This document shows, piece after piece, positions 27,298 through 34,282 of a stretch of DNA of 64,000 nt. Positions within the stretch are counted from its first letter, which is position 1. Every line of letters begins with the position of its first letter. Location: assembly GCF_034366625.1 (NCBI RefSeq), contig NZ_JAXMIH010000006.1:992001-1056000 (forward strand), read 5' to 3'. Source of the DNA: Prosthecobacter sp. GTDB lineage: Bacteria; Verrucomicrobiota; Verrucomicrobiia; Verrucomicrobiales; Verrucomicrobiaceae. The notes below the pieces were generated by a model. The model searched no databases, was not told the DNA's origin, and saw only the letters and a program-made list of their open reading frames with translations. Made by a program: the position numbers and the translations under genes.

Positions 27298-28110
27298 ATG
27301 ACCCGTGTGAAGCAAACCGTCTCCCGCCAGGCACCTTGGGCTGCCTTCGGAGCCGTCATGCTGATCGCGAACGTGAGCTGCGGCAAGATGCCCGAGGCCG
27401 CGAACGAGGTGAAACTCACACCTGCGGCCGAAATCGCCGAAACGCCCAGCATCACCGGCAAAGTGATGCTCCAAGGCGCAGACGCTGCAAAATTGCGTAA
27501 GCTCGTCGATGTCGGCGGCAATCCTTTCTGCACCGGTCACGGCGACATCATTGACCCGACCTGGCGCGTCGCCGCCGATGGTGCGCTTGCGGATGCGGTA
27601 ATCACGGTGCGTGGCAGCCAGCGTGCCAGCAATCTGCCTTTGGTCGCTCCGCTCATTGATCAGACGAAGTGCGAGTTCCTGCCGCATACGGTTGCGATCC
27701 AGCCCGGCCAAAACGTTCGCTTTCACAACAGTGATCTTACCTTCCACAACATCCGCATCGCCCGTCAGGAAGCTGGAACGCATGGCAAAGGCGAGAACAT
27801 CGACAACATCGGCCAGCCCTCACGCGGCGATGAAAACGTGAAGGCTTTCCAGGTTCCCGGCATCTACCGCCTCGAATGCGATGTGCATCGCTGGATGAGC
27901 GCCTGGGTGTTTGTCCACGAAGGTGTCCACAATGCGGTATCCGCCACTGATGGTTGTTTTACCATCACGCGAGCGCTCATGGACGGCGAATACGTCGTCG
28001 AGGCCTGGCACCCGCAGTTTCCGCAAAAACTTTCGCAAACCGTCACCATCCGTGGCGGCAAAGCCACCGCCGATTTCACCTTCGATTTCGCGAAAGCCTT
28101 TCAACTTTGA
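27298..28110 (+). CDS. Cupredoxin-like lipoprotein with C-terminal Ig/transthyretin-like domain
   Basis: 270 residues. Possible lipoprotein signal (cysteine in LIANVSCGK, not a perfect lipobox). A central cupredoxin-like domain has HTVAIQPGQNVRFHNSD, FHNIRI, and the copper loop ECDVHRWM giving His, Cys, His and Met ligands of a type 1 copper site. The last ~70 residues (GCFTITRALMDGEYVVEAWHPQF) look like a carboxypeptidase-regulatory/transthyretin-like domain. Its location between cytochromes and subunit I of the aa3 oxidase suggests a copper electron carrier or copper donor for the oxidase. Confidence 0.75.
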   Translation: MTRVKQTVSRQAPWAAFGAVMLIANVSCGKMPEAANEVKLTPAAEIAETPSITGKVMLQGADAAKLRKLVDVGGNPFCTGHGDIIDPTWRVAADGALADAVITVRGSQRASNLPLVAPLIDQTKCEFLPHTVAIQPGQNVRFHNSDLTFHNIRIARQEAGTHGKGENIDNIGQPSRGDENVKAFQVPGIYRLECDVHRWMSAWVFVHEGVHNAVSATDGCFTITRALMDGEYVVEAWHPQFPQKLSQTVTIRGGKATADFTFDFAKAFQL

Positions 28111-28128
28111 CCTTTTGACCCCCAGCCT

Positions 28129-30090
28129 ATGAGCGCCGCCGCCACCTCTCACGATCACGCCCACGATCACTCGCATGATGACCATGCGCACGGGCACCAT
28201 GAACAGAGCTTCGTGTGGAAGTACATTTTCTCCAGCGATCACAAGACCATCGGCATCCAGTATGGCCTCTCCGGCTTGATCTTCCTGCTGTTCGGCTTCT
28301 TCCTCATGCTGCTCATGCGCTGGAGCATCGCTTATCCGGGCGTCCCGGTGCCGGCGATCGAGTTGATTCGTGATATCCCCCTCATTAAGGACCTCTTCGA
28401 GGCCATGTTCGGCCGCTGGCTGAACGCAGACGGCTCGCTCAACGGCGAGATCTACAACATGCTCGGCGCCATGCACGGCACGATCATGGTGTTCTTCGGC
28501 ATCGTGCCGCTGGGCTTCGCCGCTTTCGGCAATTTTGTCATGCCGCTGCAAATCGGCACCATCGACATGGCGTTCCCCCGCCTGAACATGCTCAGCTACT
28601 GGTTCTTCTTCATCAGTTGTGTGTTGATGATGTACAGCTTCTTTGTCGGCACCGGTCCGGTGCAGACTGGCTGGACGATGTATTCGCCGCTGGCATCGAC
28701 GACGGCCCTCGGCGTGACGAGCGTCTGGTCGCATGGCCACACCTGGTGGCTCACGGCGATGGTGTTCAACATCTCCGCGTCACTTCTCGGCTCCGTCAAC
28801 TTCATCGCCACCCTCATCAACCTGCGCACCAAAGGCATGGCCTGGATGAAGATGCCCTTCTTCTGCTGGGCGATGTTTGTGATCGGTTTCCTGCTCCTGC
28901 TGGCCTTCCCGCCGCTTGAAGTGGCCGCCATCCTGCAGCTCTCCGACCGCGTGTTCGGCTCCTCCTTCTATTTGCCGACCGGTTTGATGGAAGGCGGCAA
29001 GCACCTCGACATTTCCGGCGGCGGTAATCCCCTGCTCTACCAGCATCTGTTCTGGTTCCTCGCCCATCCTGAGGTTTACGTGCTCATCCTGCCTGCGTTC
29101 GCCATTCTCACAGAAGTCATTCCCTGCAATGCCCGCCGTCCGCTGTGGGGCTACAAGTCGATGGTGTACTCCGTGCTGACGCTCGGTTTCCTCAGTTTCC
29201 TCGTCTGGGCGCACCACATGTATCTCACCGGCATGGGCACGATGATGTCCACCTACTTCCAGATCACCACGGTGCTCATCTCAGTGCCGTCCGTGGTTCT
29301 CCTGACCTGCCTCATGATCTCGCTGTGGGGTGGCTCCATCCGCTTCAACACGCAGATGCTCTTCGCATGTGCTTTCCTGCCCATGTTCGGCATCGGCGGT
29401 CTCACCGGTCTGCCGCTGGCCTTCTCGTTCATCGATCTCGCACTGCACGACACCTACTACGTGATCGGCCATTTCCACTACGTTGTCGCCCCCGGCACCA
29501 TCTTCGCCCTGTTTGCTGGCATCTATCACTGGTTCCCGAAGATCACCGGTCGTTTCATGAGTGACCGGCTCGGCAAATGGCACTTCTGGCCGTCGCTCAT
29601 CGGCATGAACCTCGTGTTTATGCCCATGATGATCCAGGGCATGGCCGGCTTCCACCGCCGCTGGTATGACGGCGGCAAATACTTCGAAAACACCGCCGGT
29701 TTCTCCCACTGGACCACGACTCTGACGCACAAGATCGGCGCCGTCTTCGGCCTCGATATTCCGGACAATATGCTTTCCCTCAACATCGTCATGTCCGTCG
29801 GCGCTTTCATTCTCGCCCTCGGCCAGGTGCCCTTCATCTTCAACTTCTGGTTCAGCATCAAAGGCGGCAAAAAAGTTGAAAGCGACAATCCCTGGGATGC
29901 CACCACGCTGGACTGGGCCACACCCACGCCGCCGCCGCATGGCAACTTCCTGTTTGATCCGGTCGCTCATCGCGGACCGTACGAGTACAGCCTCCCCGGC
30001 CACGTCACCGACTTCTATCCGCAGTGGGAATCTGAACCCGGCAAACCCGAAACCAAACCTGCCGCCGACAAGGTGCTGGCGCATCACTAA
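28129..30090 (+). CDS. ctaD: aa3-type cytochrome c oxidase subunit I
   Basis: 653 residues, 12 core helices plus an extended C-terminal part. All ligands are present: MHGTIMVFF (low-spin heme a His), AHPEVYVLILP (CuB His and cross-linked Tyr, with the A1-family Glu), WAHHMYLTG (CuB His pair) and GHFHYVV (heme a3 and heme a). The D-channel entrance Asp is kept in IDMAFPRLNMLSYW, though one of the two usual Asn is Met. The N-terminal 25 residues are strongly His-rich. It reduces oxygen to water and pumps protons. This is the only catalytic oxidase subunit in the window. Confidence 0.96.
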   Translation: MSAAATSHDHAHDHSHDDHAHGHHEQSFVWKYIFSSDHKTIGIQYGLSGLIFLLFGFFLMLLMRWSIAYPGVPVPAIELIRDIPLIKDLFEAMFGRWLNADGSLNGEIYNMLGAMHGTIMVFFGIVPLGFAAFGNFVMPLQIGTIDMAFPRLNMLSYWFFFISCVLMMYSFFVGTGPVQTGWTMYSPLASTTALGVTSVWSHGHTWWLTAMVFNISASLLGSVNFIATLINLRTKGMAWMKMPFFCWAMFVIGFLLLLAFPPLEVAAILQLSDRVFGSSFYLPTGLMEGGKHLDISGGGNPLLYQHLFWFLAHPEVYVLILPAFAILTEVIPCNARRPLWGYKSMVYSVLTLGFLSFLVWAHHMYLTGMGTMMSTYFQITTVLISVPSVVLLTCLMISLWGGSIRFNTQMLFACAFLPMFGIGGLTGLPLAFSFIDLALHDTYYVIGHFHYVVAPGTIFALFAGIYHWFPKITGRFMSDRLGKWHFWPSLIGMNLVFMPMMIQGMAGFHRRWYDGGKYFENTAGFSHWTTTLTHKIGAVFGLDIPDNMLSLNIVMSVGAFILALGQVPFIFNFWFSIKGGKKVESDNPWDATTLDWATPTPPPHGNFLFDPVAHRGPYEYSLPGHVTDFYPQWESEPGKPETKPAADKVLAHH

Positions 30091-30125
30091 CCGCGAACTG
30101 AGAACCGCGAACCGCGACTACTTCA

Positions 30126-31493
30126 ATGGAAATCCCGTACACAGTCCACGCCCGCCCGGACACCGGCCTCTTCAACGCCAAGATCGGCATCTGGCTCTTC
30201 CTCGCCTCGGAAGTCATGCTCTTCGGCGGTTTGTTCTCCGCTTACATCTTCCTCCGCCTCGGTGCGGACTATCCTTGGCCGGTGCATGACCTCGACGTCA
30301 CCCTCGGCTTCTGGAACACCATCGTTCTGATCGCCTCCTCCGTCACAGTGGTCATGGCTTGGGCCTGCTTGAAGTTGCGCAAGTTCGGCTGGTATCGCAT
30401 CAACATGGCCATCACGGTGATTTGCGCCGGTGTCTTCATGTTCAACAAGAGCCTCGAATATAGCGCGAAGTTCAAGCACTACGCCGTGAAGCTCACCGAC
30501 GGCACCATCCTCACCGGCCACATGCCGGAGGATGAGCATGGCCACACTATTCCCTACACCGTGAAGTTCGGCGACGTGACCGAACTTTCCCTCGGCATTC
30601 CGGTGAGGCAAAGCGCTGTCACGGCTGATCCGGTGGATCATGTGCTGCCATACGTCGAAGGCGAGGCACCCAAGTTTAAAACTGAGGACGGCAAGGAAAT
30701 CACCCTCGACAAGGCCGCGTTCGCCGAACTCCGCGCCGCAGCGATTGCCAAGGCCAAAGCTGACAAGAAAGACACCGCCACGGTGAAGCTCACCGCCACG
30801 GCTCCGTTCAAAGTCGCCGCCAGACCCTCGGAAATCTTCGGCTACACCGCCACCACCATCACTTTCCGTGACGGCACCACAGCCACCGGCAAGCTCATCG
30901 ACGACAAGATGACCCTCGAAGTCGATGGCATCGACACACGCGGAGTCGCGCAGCCTGAGAAGTCACTGGCCTTCGATCACCGCTATCTCGCCAACTGGCA
31001 GAAGGCTTTCGTCGCCAACCGTGACCATCACGTCTCCGAGTTCGAGCACAAGTACCCCACGCGTGACAAGGCCAGATCCGCCACGCTTCAGAAAGAGTCG
31101 CTGTACTTCAAGCTCCACTCCGCCACTCCGCCTGCCGAAGGTGCGGCTCATGGTGACAAGCATGGTGCTGAAGCCCACGCTCCTGCCGGATCTCACGGCC
31201 ACGGCGAGGCGCATCACCCCACGGTCATCATCGAGAAGAAAGACATCACCTTCTTCTCCAACTTCACGCCCAAGCTCAACACCTACTACGCCATCTACTT
31301 CACGCTCACTGGTCTGCATGGCGCACACGTCGTCGCCGGGGCGCTGGTGCTGTTGTACTTCCTCGTGTTCGACAACAAGCGTCTGAAGAAAGACCCCGAG
31401 CATCTGGCCAACCGCGTCGAAGTCGGCGGCCTGTTCTGGCACTTCGTCGATCTGGTCTGGATCTTCCTCTTCCCGCTGCTGTATCTCCTCTAA
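30126..31493 (+). CDS. ctaE: Cytochrome c oxidase subunit III with ~265-residue soluble insertion
   Basis: 455 residues against ~190-210 for a bacterial five-helix subunit III. Residues 1-115 carry the first three helices (KIGIWLFLASEVMLFGGLFSAYIF, FWNTIVLIASSVTVVMAW, INMAITVICAGVFMF). Residues ~383-455 carry the last two (TLTGLHGAHVVAGALVLLYF and GGLFWHFVDLVWIFLFPLLYLL) with the conserved HGAHV and WHFVDLVW motifs. Between them lies a hydrophilic insertion with two DGT-x-x-TG stretches and a His-rich run near residues 345-365. The reading frame is continuous and the insertion's codon use resembles the rest, so it is a genuine part of the protein. Confidence 0.92.
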   Translation: MEIPYTVHARPDTGLFNAKIGIWLFLASEVMLFGGLFSAYIFLRLGADYPWPVHDLDVTLGFWNTIVLIASSVTVVMAWACLKLRKFGWYRINMAITVICAGVFMFNKSLEYSAKFKHYAVKLTDGTILTGHMPEDEHGHTIPYTVKFGDVTELSLGIPVRQSAVTADPVDHVLPYVEGEAPKFKTEDGKEITLDKAAFAELRAAAIAKAKADKKDTATVKLTATAPFKVAARPSEIFGYTATTITFRDGTTATGKLIDDKMTLEVDGIDTRGVAQPEKSLAFDHRYLANWQKAFVANRDHHVSEFEHKYPTRDKARSATLQKESLYFKLHSATPPAEGAAHGDKHGAEAHAPAGSHGHGEAHHPTVIIEKKDITFFSNFTPKLNTYYAIYFTLTGLHGAHVVAGALVLLYFLVFDNKRLKKDPEHLANRVEVGGLFWHFVDLVWIFLFPLLYLL

Positions 31494-31513
31494 TCACCTC
31501 CATTTTCACCGTC

Positions 31514-31843
31514 ATGGCTGACAACCTCGAAGAAATCCAGAAATCGGTCAAAAAATACCTCATCATCGGGGCCACGCTGATCGTCTTCACCGGCATCACT
31601 GTGTGGCTCTCTTATGTTGAGCTGCCCACACACAGTCTGAACATCCTGGTCGGTATGATCGTGGCCACCTTCAAGGCCGCTCTCGTCGCGCTGATCTTCA
31701 TGCATCTCAATCACGAGCGCAGCGTGATCTACAAGATCCTGGCCTTCACTGTCGTCTTCGCCATCGTTCTCTTTACGCTCTTTATCCTGTCCCACGGCGA
31801 TCCCCTCACCTTCGAAGGCTTCTACGATCGTAACGAAGAATAG
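31514..31843 (+). CDS. ctaF: Cytochrome c oxidase subunit IV (prokaryotic, CtaF-like)
   Basis: 109 residues, three membrane helices: YLIIGATLIVFTGITVWLSYV, LNILVGMIVATFKAALVALIFMHL and the one in LAFTVVFAIVLFTLFILS. The KAALVALIFMHL helix is the hallmark of this small subunit. Starts 20 bases after subunit III. Confidence 0.9.
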   Translation: MADNLEEIQKSVKKYLIIGATLIVFTGITVWLSYVELPTHSLNILVGMIVATFKAALVALIFMHLNHERSVIYKILAFTVVFAIVLFTLFILSHGDPLTFEGFYDRNEE

Positions 31844-31862
31844 AGCAAACCCGCCCGTCGCC

Positions 31863-32069
31863 ATGTCCCTCAAGCACTTCCACGTCGTCTTCCTCGTCTT
31901 CGCCATTCTGTGCGATGCCGGGTTCTGGATGTGGATGCATTTCATGCCTGAGGATGCCGCTCGCGCCGGAGCCATCGCCCTCAAGCCTTACGCCGGATTG
32001 CTCTGCCTCGTCCTGCTGGCCTACGGCATGTGGTATCTCGTCAAAAAAATGCGCACCATCATCGTCTGA
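31863..32069 (+). CDS. Small two-helix membrane protein of the oxidase operon
   Basis: 68 residues with two hydrophobic helices (HVVFLVFAILCDAGFWMWMHF and GLLCLVLLAYGMWYLVKKM) and a basic C-terminus. No family recognised. Tight spacing inside the operon (19 bases after subunit IV, 2 bases before the next start) supports it as real. It is probably an accessory or assembly protein of the oxidase. Confidence 0.65.
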   Translation: MSLKHFHVVFLVFAILCDAGFWMWMHFMPEDAARAGAIALKPYAGLLCLVLLAYGMWYLVKKMRTIIV

Positions 32070-32071
32070 GC

Positions 32072-32272
32072 ATGATTTCCGCGTTTCCATCGACATTTCT
32101 CGCCTGCGCCACCTGCATGGCTGACAAAGGCAGCCTCGTCGGTCAGGCGCAGGGTTTTGCCATTCTCTTCATGCTCGGCCTGCTCGCCTTCATGTTCATT
32201 TGCGCCGCCGGCATCGTCTTCTCCTTCGTCCGTCGTCAGCGCAAATTTACCAGCATGAACCCTGCCGCCTGA
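32072..32272 (+). CDS. Small CxxC membrane protein of the oxidase operon
   Basis: 66 residues from ATG 32072. A short N-terminal segment carries ACATCMADKGS (a CxxC pair), followed by one long membrane helix (FAILFMLGLLAFMFICAAGIVFSFV) and a basic tail. Small CxxC-plus-helix proteins occur beside oxidase genes in other phyla and could handle copper or thiols during CuA assembly; for this one that is inference. It lies just upstream of subunit II, the CuA subunit. Confidence 0.6.
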   Translation: MISAFPSTFLACATCMADKGSLVGQAQGFAILFMLGLLAFMFICAAGIVFSFVRRQRKFTSMNPAA

Positions 32273-32297
32273 AACTTTTCATTTCACTCTCCCCGCT

Positions 32298-33104
32298 ATG
32301 AACCTCTCTTGGATTAATGAATTTATCGGCCAAACTCCAAACGCCTCCGAACACGGCGGCCTCGTGGATCACATGCTTGGCTTCGTCCACTGGTTCATGC
32401 TGGTTCTTGGTCTTGGCTGGAGCATTTATCTCTGCATCGCCTTCTACCGCTTCCGTCAGAAGAAGACCGCCGCTGCCGATTATCATGGCTTCCGTGGCCA
32501 TGCCACGACCCACATCGAGATTGGGGTTGTCATCGTTGAGGCCATCTTGCTCCTTGGCTTCGCCTTCCCGCTCTGGGCACGTCAGGCGGATGAATATCCC
32601 ACCTCTCCCGACACCATTCGTTTGCGCGCACTCGGCGAGAAGTTCCTCTGGAACTTCCAGTATCCAGGCACCGACATGATGCTCAGCACCTGGGATCTGC
32701 GCAATGTCGATGGTGCCACCAACACGACCGGCAAAGACCTGCACGATCCGAACGGCAAGGATGACTTCGTCAATCCCGGCACCATGAAACTCCCGGTGGG
32801 CCGCCCCGTCATCGTCGATGTCGCCAGCAAGGACGTGATCCACAACCTCGCCCTCGTTCCGATGCGTGCCGCCCAGGATGCCACCCCTGGCGTGAAGAGC
32901 CACATGTGGTTCAAGCCGACCAAGGAAGGCACTTGGGACATCATCTGCGGCCAGCTTTGCGGCCCAGGCCACGCGCAGATGAAGGCCATTCTCGAAGTCA
33001 TCCCCGCTGTTGAATACGACGCCTGGGCGAAAGAACAGTCCACCGCGGCCCAAAAGAAAACCGATGAAGCTGCCGCCGCGGCTCCAAAGACTGCCGCACA
33101 GTAA
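32298..33104 (+). CDS. ctaC: Cytochrome c oxidase subunit II (CuA subunit)
   Basis: 268 residues. Two N-terminal helices (FVHWFMLVLGLGWSIYLCIAF and HIEIGVVIVEAILLLGFAFPL) and a periplasmic cupredoxin domain. CuA ligands are complete: DVIHNLALVPMR (His) and CGQLCGPGHAQM (two Cys, His, Met). No cytochrome c domain is fused, so the enzyme is aa3 rather than caa3. It ends in an Ala/Lys-rich tail. It is unusual for this subunit to be encoded last in the operon. Confidence 0.95.
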   Translation: MNLSWINEFIGQTPNASEHGGLVDHMLGFVHWFMLVLGLGWSIYLCIAFYRFRQKKTAAADYHGFRGHATTHIEIGVVIVEAILLLGFAFPLWARQADEYPTSPDTIRLRALGEKFLWNFQYPGTDMMLSTWDLRNVDGATNTTGKDLHDPNGKDDFVNPGTMKLPVGRPVIVDVASKDVIHNLALVPMRAAQDATPGVKSHMWFKPTKEGTWDIICGQLCGPGHAQMKAILEVIPAVEYDAWAKEQSTAAQKKTDEAAAAAPKTAAQ

Positions 33105-33131
33105 ATTTCCATCCTCAAGGATGGCGGAACC

Positions 33132-33167
33132 GAAGGGCAAAATAATGATCTCATTATTTTGCCCTTC
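33132..33167. terminator. Strong inverted repeat ending the respiratory operon
   Basis: Two perfectly complementary 17-base arms (33132-33148 and 33151-33167, starting GAAGGGCAAAATAATGA) with two bases between them lie 27 bases after the subunit II stop. The sequence after it is pyrimidine-rich but not a clean T run. It probably terminates the operon or limits read-through into heme A synthase. Confidence 0.7.
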
Positions 33168-33199
33168 TGCTTTTGCCTCTCGTTCATGATCTGACCGAC

Positions 33200-34270
33200 A
33201 TGCCATCCCGCGCCTTTCATCGCTATTCACTCCTCACGCTCGCAGTCGGCGTGGTGTTGATCTGGTGGGGCGCTGCGGTGACCACGGAGGATGTCGGGCT
33301 CGCCGTGCCCGACTGGCCGCTGTGCTACGGCAAAATCAATCCTGAAGGCTGGTACAAAGTTCCCGCGCTGTTGCTCGAGCACGGCCATCGCTGGATCGCC
33401 ATGACCATTGGCTGGCTGGTACTCGGGATGTATTACTGGCAGTTCTCCAAATTCAAACCCGGTCTCGTCGAGGGCGTGGGCATCGTGCTCTGCTCTCTCG
33501 GTTTTCTCGTGCTGATCTATATGGGATCGCTCGTTACCGCCGCGTTCATCGCGGTTCTTGGTTTTTCCTGGCTCACTTTGAAATGGTACAGCCAGCGCTG
33601 GCCTTTGCTGCGCGGATTGACCACGCTCGCTTTGCTATTGGTCGTGCTCCAAGCGTCGCTCGGTGGCCTGCGGGTGCTCAAGATGTCCGATCCGCTCGGC
33701 ATCACCCATGGCACGCTTGGTCAGGTGTTCTACTGCCTGCTCGTTTTCATTGCCTTCGCCTCATCACGCACGTGGACCGAAGGCCATCTGGTGCTCAGGG
33801 CCAAAGAAGCTGCCCAGGCCCGTTTCTGGTCGCTCGTCTTGTTTCTCTGCATTTTCGGTCAGCTCATTCTGGGGGCCACCCTGCGCCATACCCAGCGTAC
33901 GCATCTGGCTGCCAGCGACATCCTGACCACCAAGGGCCAATGGGTGCCGCCGCCGTCGCCGCCAGACGTGTTTCTGCTCTTCGCTCACAAATACTGGGGC
34001 TTCAGTGTCGCTATTCTCATCCTCTTCGTTGCCGTGCGCGCACGGCGCTGGCTCGCCACGTTGCCGCAACTGCGTCTTGTGGCCACGCTGCTGCTATTCA
34101 TGCCCACGATTCAGGTCGCGCTCGGCATCTTCGTCATCCTGACCGGCAAAAGCTTCTGGGTCACGAACTTCCACGTCCTCAACGGCCTCGCTCTCCTCGC
34201 TCTCAGCAGCCTGCTCGTCGCCACCTTCTGGGGCGACAAGCTCTGTCGTCGTGAAGAAGTTGAGGCGTAA
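33200..34270 (+). CDS. ctaA: Heme A synthase (COX15/CtaA family)
   Basis: 356 residues from ATG 33200, eight helices in two four-helix halves. Conserved heme-ligand histidines are visible: LLEHGHRWIAM (EHxHR motif), GITHGTLGQVF, LLFAHKYWGF and VTNFHVLNGLALLAL. It converts heme O to heme A for the aa3 oxidase encoded just upstream. The heme O synthase gene (ctaB) is not in this window. Convergent with the kinase gene, 12 bases apart. Confidence 0.92.
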   Translation: MPSRAFHRYSLLTLAVGVVLIWWGAAVTTEDVGLAVPDWPLCYGKINPEGWYKVPALLLEHGHRWIAMTIGWLVLGMYYWQFSKFKPGLVEGVGIVLCSLGFLVLIYMGSLVTAAFIAVLGFSWLTLKWYSQRWPLLRGLTTLALLLVVLQASLGGLRVLKMSDPLGITHGTLGQVFYCLLVFIAFASSRTWTEGHLVLRAKEAAQARFWSLVLFLCIFGQLILGATLRHTQRTHLAASDILTTKGQWVPPPSPPDVFLLFAHKYWGFSVAILILFVAVRARRWLATLPQLRLVATLLLFMPTIQVALGIFVILTGKSFWVTNFHVLNGLALLALSSLLVATFWGDKLCRREEVEA

Positions 34271-34282
34271 AAGGCGTCTGCT

